A DNA stretch of 64,000 nucleotides from Pseudomonadota bacterium (lineage in GTDB: Bacteria > Pseudomonadota > Alphaproteobacteria > Rhizobiales > Hyphomicrobiaceae): positions 62,001 through 126,000 of the forward strand of contig JAEZRM010000064.1 in NCBI GenBank assembly GCA_023412805.1, given 5' to 3'. This document shows, piece after piece, positions 43,949-52,424 of this stretch. The position numbers and the translations under genes were made by a program. The stretch's first letter is position 1, and the number at the start of each line of letters is the position of its first letter. A model generated the notes under the pieces. The model was given only the letters and a program-made list of their open reading frames with translations. It was not told where the DNA came from and did not search any database.

Positions 43949-46900
43949 TGGCCGGTCTTCATCGCACGAACGGCGGCGGCCGCATCGATCGCAAGAAGCG
44001 TCTTTCCTTCAAGTTCGACGGAAAGCTGTATGAGGGCGTTGCTGGCGATACGCTGGCGTCGGCACTGCTCGCGAATGGCGTGCATCTTGTCGGGCGTTCG
44101 TACAAGTACCACCGACCGCGCGGTATTCTCTCTGCCGGCGCCGAGGAGCCGAACGCGCTTGTCACGGTCGATCGCGGAAACGGGAGGGATGCGCCGAATT
44201 TGCGCGCAACTCAGGTAGAGCTCTACGACGGCCTCGTTGCCGAAAGCCAGAACCGCTGGCCGTCGCTCGCCTATGATTTCGGTGCGGTCAATGGTCTTTT
44301 CTCGTCGCTGCTGGCCGCCGGCTTCTACTACAAGACATTCATGGGGCCGCGCCTGCTCGGCTCGAACTGGGCCTGGCACAAGATCTACGAACCGCTGATC
44401 CGTCGCGCAGCAGGGCTCGGCAGGGCCCCGACGCAAGCTGATCCGGATCGCTACGCGAACTGCTTCGCGCATTGTGATGTGCTGGTTGTCGGTGCCGGGC
44501 CTGCAGGGCTTGCTGCAGCGCTCGCTGCGACGGAGGCTGGTGCACGTGTGATCCTGTGTGATGAGCAGGCTGAACTCGGCGGGTCGCTGCTGAGCGAGTG
44601 GTCCGTCGAGATCGACGATGTTCCGGCTGCAGCATGGCTGGCAGAGGCCGTGCGGACGCTTGCTGGCTCGCCGCGCGTGACGCTGCTGCCGCGTACGCAG
44701 GCCTTCGGCTACTTCGCACAGAACTTCGTCGCGCTGGCGGAGCGGGTTACGGATCATCTCGCCAAGCCCGAGCCATCGGCACCACGTGAGCGACTGTGGC
44801 AGGTGCGCGCGAAACACGTCGTGCTGGCGACCGGCGCCATCGAACGTCCGGTGGTGTTTCCGGACAATGACCGGCCGGGCATCATGCTGGCGGATGCCGC
44901 GCGCACGTACGTCAATCGTTACGGTGCGCGTTCTGGTTCGCGCGCTGTGGTCGTGGCGGCGTGCGACAGCGGGTATGGAGCGGCGCTGGATCTTCGGCGC
45001 GCTGGAGTGGAAGTCGCAATGGTTGTCGATCCGCGACCGAGCGGCGGCGGCGCACTGGTCAGCGCCGCGAAGGCTGCAGGCATCAGCGTCGAGAGCGGCG
45101 CAGCGGTGATCGCAACGCGCGGGCGCCAGCGCGTGTCGGCGGTGCAGATAGGGCGCGCGGGTGCTGATGGCGCGATGGGCGCCGCTTGGGTGCCGTGTGA
45201 TCATGTGCTCATGAGCGGCGGTTGGACGCCGTCCGTGCATCTGTTTTCGCAATCATGCGGCAAACTCGCCTGGGATGAGGCGGTGCAGGCATTTCTCCCT
45301 GCGTCGGTGGCGCCCGGTCAATCGCAGCGATCGGTCGGCGCGTGTCGCGGTGCGTTCGGCATTGCCGCGGCACTCGAGGATGGCTTTGCGGCGGGCAGCG
45401 AAGCTGCCGGGCGTGTTTCGCATCCGCGCAAATTCGAAGTCTCGAACGATTCGACGGACTTCGGCGGGATGCTTGGCGCCTTGAGCGCAGGCGCGCACGA
45501 GAGCAAAGCATTCGTCGATTTCCAGCATGACGTGACGGTGCGCGATTTGAAGCTCGCGGCGCAGGAGGGCTTCCGTTCCATAGAGCATGTGAAGCGCTAC
45601 ACGACGACCGGCATGGCGACCGACCAGGGCAAGACGTCGAACCTCAATGCACTGGCCATCGTCGCGGATCATCTTGGCAAGCCCGTTCCCACCGTCGGTC
45701 TCACGACATTCCGTCAGCCCTATACGCCTGTGACTTTCGGCACGATTGCCGGCACAAGCCGCGGTGATCTGTTCGATCCCGTGCGGCGGACGCCGTGTGA
45801 TGCCTGGGCGCAAGCGGCCGGCGCTGTCTTCGAGGATGTCGGCGCATGGAAGCGTGCACGATATTTTCCTAATGGCAGCGAGGACATGCACGCCGCTGTC
45901 GCGCGCGAATGCCAAACCGTGCGCAGCGCCGTCGGCATGTTCGATGCGTCCACGCTCGGCAAGATCGAGGTTGTGGGGCCGGATGCCGCTGAGTTTCTCG
46001 AGCGCCTCTACATCAATCCCTTCGAGAAGCTCGGCGTCGGGCGCTGCCGCTATGGCGTTCTGCTGAATGAGGCGGGCTTCATCATTGACGATGGAGTCAT
46101 CGGCCGTATTGCAGCCGATCGTTTCCATGTGACCACGACGACCGGCGGTTCTGCGCGCGTCCTCAATATGATGGAAGACTACGCGCAGACCGAATTTCCC
46201 GCATTGAAGGTATGGCTGACATCGACGACCGAACAGTGGGCCGTCATCGCGGTGCAGGGACCGAAGGCGCGCGAGGTTCTGGCGCCCCTCGTTGAGGGCG
46301 TCGATCTCGGTGCAGAAGCTTTCCCCCACATGAGCGTCAAAGCCGGGCGCATCCGCGGTGTCGATGCGCGCATCTTCCGCGTGAGTTTCACGGGCGAGCT
46401 TGGTTTCGAGATCAATGTGCCGGCGGACTACGGCGCCGCTGTGTGGGAAGCCGTGTGGCGCGAGGTGCAAAAGCACGGTGGATGCGCGTACGGCACTGAG
46501 AGTATGCATATCCTGCGTGCCGAAAAGGGCTTCATCATCGTCGGCCAGGAGACGGACGGCACGGTTACGCCCGATGACGTTGGTCTCGCCTGGGCGATTG
46601 GCAAAAATAAGCGCGATTTCGTCGGCCTGCGTTCTCTATCGCGGCCGGACATTGTTCGCGGCGGACGCAAGCAGCTCGTCGGGCTGCTTACGACAGATCC
46701 GGAATTGGTGCTCGAGGAAGGCGCACAGGTGACGGCCGAAGCGAAGCCGCCCGTCGGCACGCCCGCGCTTGGGCATGTCACGTCGGCCTATTGGAGCGCG
46801 GCACTCGGGCGCTCGATCGCACTTGCCTTGGTGGTGGATGGGCGCGCGCGTGTCGACACGCGTCTCAACATCCCCATGCCGTCCGGTGATGTTGCCGTTG

Positions 46901-46953
46901 ATGTCGTCATGCCGATCTTTCTCGATCCCAAGGGAGAGCGGCTCAATGGTTGA
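43948..46953 (+). CDS. soxA: Sarcosine oxidase alpha subunit
   Basis: The 1001-residue large subunit. The N-terminal domain (LSFKFDGKLYEGVAGDTLASALLANG, SYKYHRPRGILSAGAEEPNAL) has a ferredoxin-like fold. A dinucleotide-binding domain follows (DVLVVGAGPAGLAAALAAT near residue 175) and binds NAD+. The C-terminal 400 or so residues are a GcvT/aminomethyltransferase-like folate domain (CQTVRSAVGMFDASTLGKIEVVGPDAAEFLERLY). It channels the imine product to tetrahydrofolate. It is coupled to soxD and overlaps soxG by 8 bases. Confidence 0.97.
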   Translation: MAGLHRTNGGGRIDRKKRLSFKFDGKLYEGVAGDTLASALLANGVHLVGRSYKYHRPRGILSAGAEEPNALVTVDRGNGRDAPNLRATQVELYDGLVAESQNRWPSLAYDFGAVNGLFSSLLAAGFYYKTFMGPRLLGSNWAWHKIYEPLIRRAAGLGRAPTQADPDRYANCFAHCDVLVVGAGPAGLAAALAATEAGARVILCDEQAELGGSLLSEWSVEIDDVPAAAWLAEAVRTLAGSPRVTLLPRTQAFGYFAQNFVALAERVTDHLAKPEPSAPRERLWQVRAKHVVLATGAIERPVVFPDNDRPGIMLADAARTYVNRYGARSGSRAVVVAACDSGYGAALDLRRAGVEVAMVVDPRPSGGGALVSAAKAAGISVESGAAVIATRGRQRVSAVQIGRAGADGAMGAAWVPCDHVLMSGGWTPSVHLFSQSCGKLAWDEAVQAFLPASVAPGQSQRSVGACRGAFGIAAALEDGFAAGSEAAGRVSHPRKFEVSNDSTDFGGMLGALSAGAHESKAFVDFQHDVTVRDLKLAAQEGFRSIEHVKRYTTTGMATDQGKTSNLNALAIVADHLGKPVPTVGLTTFRQPYTPVTFGTIAGTSRGDLFDPVRRTPCDAWAQAAGAVFEDVGAWKRARYFPNGSEDMHAAVARECQTVRSAVGMFDASTLGKIEVVGPDAAEFLERLYINPFEKLGVGRCRYGVLLNEAGFIIDDGVIGRIAADRFHVTTTTGGSARVLNMMEDYAQTEFPALKVWLTSTTEQWAVIAVQGPKAREVLAPLVEGVDLGAEAFPHMSVKAGRIRGVDARIFRVSFTGELGFEINVPADYGAAVWEAVWREVQKHGGCAYGTESMHILRAEKGFIIVGQETDGTVTPDDVGLAWAIGKNKRDFVGLRSLSRPDIVRGGRKQLVGLLTTDPELVLEEGAQVTAEAKPPVGTPALGHVTSAYWSAALGRSIALALVVDGRARVDTRLNIPMPSGDVAVDVVMPIFLDPKGERLNG

Positions 46954-47503
46954 TCAAGTTATGTCGCGTCGCTCGGTGCTCGAAGGGCTGATACTGCCAG
47001 CACGGGAGGGGATCGTCTCGGTCATGGAGGCAGCACCTGCGGCGCGGTTCATTTATCGCGGGGATGCAGGCCTCATTGGCGATACTTTGGGGATGGCGCT
47101 CCCGACCACGCCTATGCGGGCTCACACGTCAGGCTCGTGCGCAGCTTTATGGCTCGGGCCGGACGAATGGTTGCTGCTGGCTGTGGCGGATGAGCAATCG
47201 AGCATCGCGATCACGCTCTCCAGCGCATTGGCTGGTAAGCCAGCTGCGCTCGTCGATGTCGGTCACCGTCAGGTCGGTCTCACGGTGTCGGGCCCGCGTG
47301 CGGCGACGCTGCTGAATGCAGGTTGTCCGCTCGATATCGACGAGTCCGCGTTCCCTGTCGGCATGTGTACGCGCACCATCCTCGCGAAGGCCGAGATCGT
47401 GCTCTGGAGAACCGAGTGCCACGCTTTCCGCATGGAGATTGCGCGTTCGTTCGCGCCGTATGCCGTGGCATTCCTGGCAGAGGCCCTGCACGGCATCGAC
47501 TGA
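46946..47503 (+). CDS. soxG: Sarcosine oxidase gamma subunit
   Basis: A 185-residue GcvT-related small subunit completing soxBDAG. The family segments are CAALWLGPDEWLLLA, AALVDVGHRQVGLTVSGPRAATLLNAGCPLDI, GMCTRTILAKAEIVLWR and FAPYAVAFLAEAL. ATG 46946 is chosen because gggagagcgg precedes it and because upstream in-frame sequence lies inside soxA. It overlaps the soxA end by 8 bases. Confidence 0.94.
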   Translation: MVDQVMSRRSVLEGLILPAREGIVSVMEAAPAARFIYRGDAGLIGDTLGMALPTTPMRAHTSGSCAALWLGPDEWLLLAVADEQSSIAITLSSALAGKPAALVDVGHRQVGLTVSGPRAATLLNAGCPLDIDESAFPVGMCTRTILAKAEIVLWRTECHAFRMEIARSFAPYAVAFLAEALHGID

Positions 47504-47520
47504 TAGAGGGCAAATCGGAA

Positions 47521-47548
47521 CTCGATGGCATCGCGTGATGCCATCGAG
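47521..47548. terminator. Hairpin after soxG
   Basis: Perfect 12-bp arms ctcgatggcatc (47521-47532) and gatgccatcgag (47537-47548) with a gcgt loop lie between the stops of soxG and a convergent small secreted-protein gene. There is no T-run, so it may be a terminator or a transcript-stabilising hairpin. Confidence 0.55.
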
Positions 47549-47570
47549 TCGAGTGACGCTTAGCAGGGGC

Positions 47571-47930
47571 CTAGCTCCTGTTCTTCCCGCCGCCTTTGCA
47601 GTAGCCCTTATCGGCGCCGGTCGAGATGCAGATCGTGAAGCGCTTGAACTTCAGGTGAATGATCAGCTTCTGCGGCCCCGGACCCTTGCCGGTCAGCTCA
47701 TTCATGGCCTGGGTCGCAGCGCCGCGCGCCTCACTCGGGGAGAGTTTGACGCCCTGAGCCTGTGCTTGGCGGATGATCTCCTTCTCCACGAAGCTCTTGG
47801 TGAGCGCCGGGCGATCTGCCGAGATGGCAACGCTGGCAGGTGAGGCAGCGATAGCGGCGAACGTCGCCGCAACGAAGAGGCCGGCAGCGGCGGCCGATGC
47901 CCGGAGGATGGATTTGCGATTGGCGAACAT
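47571..47930 (-). CDS. Small exported protein of unknown function
   Basis: A 119-residue protein with a long signal sequence (MFANRKSILRASAAAAGLFVAATFAAIA) and probable cleavage near residue 34. The mature part is basic with a Gly/Lys-rich end (ICISTGADKGYCKGGGKNRS) and two cysteines. ATG 47930 has aggaaa just upstream; the longer open frame has no protein character. It is followed on the same strand side by another small secreted-protein gene (48286). No family recognised. Confidence 0.65.
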   Translation of the reverse strand: MFANRKSILRASAAAAGLFVAATFAAIAASPASVAISADRPALTKSFVEKEIIRQAQAQGVKLSPSEARGAATQAMNELTGKGPGPQKLIIHLKFKRFTICISTGADKGYCKGGGKNRS

Positions 47931-47983
47931 GGTGGTTTCCTGATTGCTGTGCTGTTGATCGACGTAGCTGGGGTTGATTGTGT

Positions 47984-48286
47984 TCAGGCCTTGCAGGGCT
48001 TGGCGTTTGCCGAACACTTCCACTTCAGACCTGAGCGGCTGCACTGGTAGTACTTGCTCGAAGCGAGGGCATACGTGGACCACACAAAGCCGTGGTTCTT
48101 GAGAACCTTGCGGTGCCAGTGCCAGCGGGCGCTGATGCGGGCAGTAAGGTTCGTGTACTTCTTCTCGCCGTTGGCCGAGACGTTGTAGGGCTTGCATGTC
48201 TTCGCAGCCGCGGGAGCGGCGAGCATCGGCATCACGGCGACCAATGTCGCGAGTGCCAACGAGGTCTTGAGTATGCGGGGACGCAT
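47984..48286 (-). CDS. Small Cys-containing exported protein of unknown function
   Basis: A 100-residue protein with a signal peptide (MRPRILKTSLALATLVAVMPMLAAPAAA, cleavage near 28) and a mature part of about 70 residues. The latter is rich in aromatic and basic residues (ISARWHWHRKVLKNHGFVWSTY) and has four cysteines (KTCKPYN, YYQCSRSG, WKCSA, KPCKA). I recall similar W/C patterns in short Hyphomicrobiales hypotheticals but can name no function. ATG 48286 is set by aggagaagga upstream. Confidence 0.7.
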   Translation of the reverse strand: MRPRILKTSLALATLVAVMPMLAAPAAAKTCKPYNVSANGEKKYTNLTARISARWHWHRKVLKNHGFVWSTYALASSKYYQCSRSGLKWKCSANAKPCKA

Positions 48287-48463
48287 TTCCTTCTCCTGTC
48301 GCATTCTGCTTCCCGGGAGATCGCTGAGCTTGATCAGCGTGCCCGGTTGCTCATGTGTCGCAGCGACGTGGAGGAAGGTTCACGCGTCGTTAAACGATTT
48401 CGCGTGTGCGGCACGACGATGTGCGCGGCTGTGTCGTGCGAGCGATGGAAGAAAGAGGCAGGA

Positions 48464-49291
48464 TTAACTGCGCGGTGCGATCGGCCGCGGCGTGCCCCAG
48501 GCGGCGAAGCTCGGATTGGCAAGCGCCGCTGCGGTATTGCCATAACGCAGAGGCTGGCCGTCGAGCATGGTGACGCTGCCGCCGGCCGCCGAGAGTACGG
48601 CATGTCCCGCCGCCGTATCCCAGGCCATGGTGCGGCTCAGGCGCGGATAGATGTCGGCGTCACCGCGCGCAATGACGCAAAATTTCAGGGATGAACCAGC
48701 GTCGCAGCGCGAGGCAATGTTGAAGCGCGAAAGGAAGCTTTCGGTTTCTGGTGTGGAATGCGAGCGACTGACGAGCGCGGCAAGCGCCGTGGGATCAGGT
48801 GCGCGCGTGCGAATGGTCCGAAGCCCGATTTCGTCGAGCGTGATTTGTCCCTCACGCGGTTCAATCCGGGCCATGGCCGCGACATCGCGCGCAAGCGTCA
48901 CATAAAGCTCGTCGCACGCCGGCGCATAGACGATGCCGAACACCGGAGCGCCGTCGCGGATCAGCGCGACATTGACCGTGAACTCACCGCGCTGCGCGAT
49001 GAATTCGCGCGTGCCGTCGAGCGGATCGACGAGAAAGAATTCGGCGCCAAGGGTGGGCATCTGGCCGGACGCGACCGCCTCTTCCGCAACGATCGGCACG
49101 TTCGGGGCAGCGGATGCGATTGCCGCAATGAGCACGGCTTCGGCCTCGCGGTCGGCGGCAGTTACGGGGCTCTCGTCGGCCTTGGTCTCGACGGCAACGC
49201 CAGCGCGGTAATAGCGCATCTCGATCGCGCCGGCCCTCAGCACTGCGGGAAGCAGCGCCGAAGCAAGTCGCGTGTGCTCGATGGCTGACAT
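48464..49291 (-). CDS. cysQ: 3'(2'),5'-bisphosphate nucleotidase
   Basis: A 275-residue Mg2+-dependent, inositol-monophosphatase-fold enzyme that removes the 3' phosphate of PAP (and PAPS) made during sulfate assimilation. The metal site is clear: SPVTAADREAEAVL, PIVAEEAVASG, and the signature FLVDPLDGTREF. The second signature MAWDTAAGHAVLSAAGG is near the C-terminus. It is divergent from chpT and stands alone. Confidence 0.95.
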   Translation of the reverse strand: MSAIEHTRLASALLPAVLRAGAIEMRYYRAGVAVETKADESPVTAADREAEAVLIAAIASAAPNVPIVAEEAVASGQMPTLGAEFFLVDPLDGTREFIAQRGEFTVNVALIRDGAPVFGIVYAPACDELYVTLARDVAAMARIEPREGQITLDEIGLRTIRTRAPDPTALAALVSRSHSTPETESFLSRFNIASRCDAGSSLKFCVIARGDADIYPRLSRTMAWDTAAGHAVLSAAGGSVTMLDGQPLRYGNTAAALANPSFAAWGTPRPIAPRS

Positions 49292-49549
49292 TGATTCTCC
49301 TGATCCGCCGCCGCCAGAGATTGCGACCGTTCGATGCCCGGCCGCCGGATGCCTGAGTGATTCGTTACAAGATGCGGCGATATTGCATCAGAGTTCTGTC
49401 AATTGCCGGACGTTCATAGTCCACACTTGGCGCGAATCTCGTGGGCGTGTATCAAAACTAGGATGAAATTCGCAAGCTGTCGCCCCTTAGCGCTCGCGTA
49501 GCATTCGCTTGAGCCGGCGCCAGCGCATCCTCTCAACGAGCCGGGGACC

Positions 49550-50191
49550 ATGAGCCAGCCCGCATTCCCGAACGATCTGGAGCTAGCGGCGCTGATCGCC
49601 AGCAAAGTCTGCCACGACGTCATCAATCCCGTGGGGGCCATCAACAATGGCCTCGAGATGCTCGACGAGGAGGATGATCCCGAGTCGCGCGACTATGCGC
49701 TGGATATGATCCGCAATGTCACGAGTCAGGCGACGGCGCGGCTGAAGTTCGCGCGCTTTGCCTATGGCGCAGCAGGTTCCGCCGGCGACTCGATCGACCT
49801 GCGCATGGGTGAGGAGATCGCGCGCGAGTACGCGACCAAGGGCGGCAAGCACACGCTCGTGTGGCAGGGTCCTGTCGGCTATATGGCCAAGGACAAGGTC
49901 AAGCTCGTGCTCAATTTGGTCTCGCTCGGGCTCTCGGCGCTGCTCCGGGGCGGCGAGCTGACCGTGATGATCGACCAGCGGCCGGATCATCCCATGTTCG
50001 CGGTGCGTTGCCGGGGCCAGGGCGCGCGCCCGCCGACGCACCTTATCGAATTCCTGACCGGCCAGAATATGCCGCCGATCGATGCGCTGACCGTGCAGAC
50101 GTATTACACATGCCGGCTGGCGCAGCAGTGCCGGATGCGGCTCGAAGTCCTGCGCGATGGTGCCGACATCATCCTGAGCGCCCGTTCCTGA
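49550..50191 (+). CDS. chpT: Histidine phosphotransferase ChpT
   Basis: A 213-residue phosphotransferase that relays phosphoryl groups from the CckA kinase to CtrA and CpdR, controlling the alphaproteobacterial cell cycle. The dimerisation/phosphorylation helix carries H22 in KVCHDVINPVGAINNGLEML. The degenerate ATPase-like domain follows (MAKDKVKLVLNLVSLGLSAL, HLIEFLTGQNMPPIDALTVQTYY). It is full length and a strong marker for Alphaproteobacteria. Confidence 0.95.
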   Translation: MSQPAFPNDLELAALIASKVCHDVINPVGAINNGLEMLDEEDDPESRDYALDMIRNVTSQATARLKFARFAYGAAGSAGDSIDLRMGEEIAREYATKGGKHTLVWQGPVGYMAKDKVKLVLNLVSLGLSALLRGGELTVMIDQRPDHPMFAVRCRGQGARPPTHLIEFLTGQNMPPIDALTVQTYYTCRLAQQCRMRLEVLRDGADIILSARS

Positions 50192-50283
50192 GGCAGCCTG
50201 CCGCCCCCTTTGGCTTTTACATCGCGATCCGATGGGCATAGCTTTGTCGGCATGGTTCCACCCTGCCGATGGAGTGCGCGCAC

Positions 50284-51735
50284 ATGAAGCTCGACGAATA
50301 TGCGTCCTATGATGGTCTCGGCCTCGGCGAGCTCGTGGCCAAAGGCGAGGTCAGCCCAAAGGAGCTGGCGCGGACTGCGGCGGCGGCCATCGAAGCTGCG
50401 AACGGCGAAGTAAAAGCCGTCATCGAGACCTACGACGACCGTATTGATGGTCTCGACGAGAGCACGCTCGGGGCAGGCCCGTTTCGCGGCGTGCCCTTCC
50501 TCATGAAGGACGTGTTCGGCCACGAGCAGGGCCGCCTCATCGAGTTCGGCTCGCGCCTCTGCCGCGGCATGACCGTGACGACGGGCACCTACTTCACCGA
50601 CCAGCTCAAGGCGTCCGGCGTCAACATCCTCGGCCGTTCGGCAGCGCCCGAATACTCCATGTCGGCGACGACCGAGAGCGTCATGTTCGGCAATACGTCG
50701 AACCCCTTCAAGAAGGGCTATTCGGCGGGCGGCTCGTCGGGTGGCGCGCAGGCCGCAGTGACGAGCGGCATGGTTCCCATCGCGCACGGCTCGGATATCG
50801 GCGGCTCGATTCGTATTCCCGCGAGCTGGTGCGGTGGCGTTGGCCTGAAGCCGTCGCGCGGACGCGTTTCCATCGGGCCGGTCGTGGACGAGGGCGGGCT
50901 TGGTTTCTCCGTCAATCACATCCAGGCGAAGACCGTTCGCGATTCAGCGACCATGCTCGACTGGGTGTCGAAGTCGCAGATCGGTGATCCATTCGTGATA
51001 CCGCGGCCAACGCAATCCTATGCGTCGTTCGTCAACGCGCCGAGCCCGCGCCTCAAGATCGGCATCGTGCTGACGGAGATCTTCGGCGTGCCGGTGGACC
51101 CGGAGGTGGCGCAGGCCGTGAAGGATACCGCCAAGGTGCTCGAAGGCATGGGGCACCATGTTGGCGTTGCGGAAGTGGATTTCGGCGGCATCGAGACGCT
51201 GCACAAGATCAACGATCTCTTCTTCTTCGGATTCGACACGCGGCTCGAAGGATATGCGGCGAAGACCGGTCAGAAGATCGGGCCCGATACGCTCGAACCG
51301 GTCATGCTGTCGGTATACGAGTTCGCGAAGGGGATCACGACGGCGCGCTTCTTCGCCGCGCTGAGCGAGGTCAACATCGCGCGGCGCAAGCTCGCCCGTT
51401 TTTATGCGGACCACGATGTCTGGCTCTCGCCGACGAATGCGCGCGTCTCGGAGCCCTGGGGCAAGTATCACCTCAGCAAGGCGGACGTCGATGCGTCGAG
51501 CCTCGTCGATAAGCTGTTCCGCGAGCCCTGTCAGTTCACGGTGCCGCACAACATCATGGGTACGCCCGGATTGTCGCTGCCGCTTGCCATGCATTCGACG
51601 GGTGTGCCGATCGGTGTGCAACTCGCCGGCCGCCCGGCCGAGGAGCACGTGCTGATCTCGCTGGGGGCGGCGCTCGAACGCGCCATGCCGTGGGCCGGAC
51701 GCGTGCCCGAGCTGCACGTGTCGAAGGTGAGGTGA
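50284..51735 (+). CDS. Amidase signature family enzyme
   Basis: A 483-residue amidase with the Ser-cisSer-Lys triad: K75 (LMKDVF), cis-Ser S151 or S152 (YSAGGSSGGAQ) and nucleophile S175 (GSDIGGSIRIPAS). The family covers aryl-amide, oligoamide (6-aminohexanoate cyclic dimer hydrolase) and other C-N hydrolases, so the substrate is open. There is no signal peptide. ATG 50284 is preferred, with ggag about 9 nt upstream; 50269 would add five residues. It lies about 90 bases behind chpT. Confidence 0.92.
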   Translation: MKLDEYASYDGLGLGELVAKGEVSPKELARTAAAAIEAANGEVKAVIETYDDRIDGLDESTLGAGPFRGVPFLMKDVFGHEQGRLIEFGSRLCRGMTVTTGTYFTDQLKASGVNILGRSAAPEYSMSATTESVMFGNTSNPFKKGYSAGGSSGGAQAAVTSGMVPIAHGSDIGGSIRIPASWCGGVGLKPSRGRVSIGPVVDEGGLGFSVNHIQAKTVRDSATMLDWVSKSQIGDPFVIPRPTQSYASFVNAPSPRLKIGIVLTEIFGVPVDPEVAQAVKDTAKVLEGMGHHVGVAEVDFGGIETLHKINDLFFFGFDTRLEGYAAKTGQKIGPDTLEPVMLSVYEFAKGITTARFFAALSEVNIARRKLARFYADHDVWLSPTNARVSEPWGKYHLSKADVDASSLVDKLFREPCQFTVPHNIMGTPGLSLPLAMHSTGVPIGVQLAGRPAEEHVLISLGAALERAMPWAGRVPELHVSKVR

Positions 51736-51960
51736 GGCGACGAACGGCAATTTTCGCGCACGCATCGCCTTTGAGCTTCAGATTTCCCAATGGGCTAGGT
51801 TGCTTCGTGTGCGATCGCTTCTACGTAATTAGAGACGTATTCGGTGCTCGCGCGGGCGGATTTCCCGCTTGGCGTGTTCCCCTGCAATTATGTAGGTTTA
51901 TTGGTGGCGAGCGGTGCTCGCTTGATATTTTGCTTTTTTGGTCGAACGTGGGGATTTCCT

Positions 51961-52197
51961 ATGAAGAGAACCTTACTCACAATAGGTCTGACAATTGCTA
52001 TGGGCGCGACAGCGTATTTCGCTTCCAATGGATCAACGTGGGCTCAGGGATGCCAGGGGTCGTGTTCAAACTCCGAAGTTCGCTGTAAACGGAGCGGCCT
52101 CGGCGCTGAGTGCACTAAGGCATACAAAGCGTGCCTGAAGACGGGCACATTCACGGGACCAAGAGGAATTTCCTGGACCAACATCTGCAAGAAGTGA
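51961..52197 (+). CDS. Small Cys-rich exported protein
   Basis: A 78-residue protein with a signal peptide (MKRTLLTIGLTIAMGATAYF, cleavage probably after WAQ near residue 29). The 50-residue mature part has six cysteines (GCQGSC, VRCKR, AECTKAYKAC and ICKK), enough for three disulfides. Its DNA and about 200 bases upstream are lower in GC than the surroundings. No family recognised. ATG 51961 is the last start before the hydrophobic core; the longer open frame upstream lacks protein character. Confidence 0.6.
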   Translation: MKRTLLTIGLTIAMGATAYFASNGSTWAQGCQGSCSNSEVRCKRSGLGAECTKAYKACLKTGTFTGPRGISWTNICKK

Positions 52198-52424
52198 GGC
52201 CGGGACGGACTGGCGGGGAGCGCGCTGCATACTCGCTGTGAGCATGTAGCGAACCCCGAGTTCGCCTCTCATGCATGTCACTTCGGAGGATTGGGCGGGC
52301 CTCGCCTCGGCTTGCGGCTTTCGATGAACGCACGACACCTCCGACCCGGGGGTGTGTCGACTTCACGCGGCCCGCGAAGATCCCAGCGGCGAGCGGATGC
52401 TGCAGCATATCCAAATCAGCCGGC

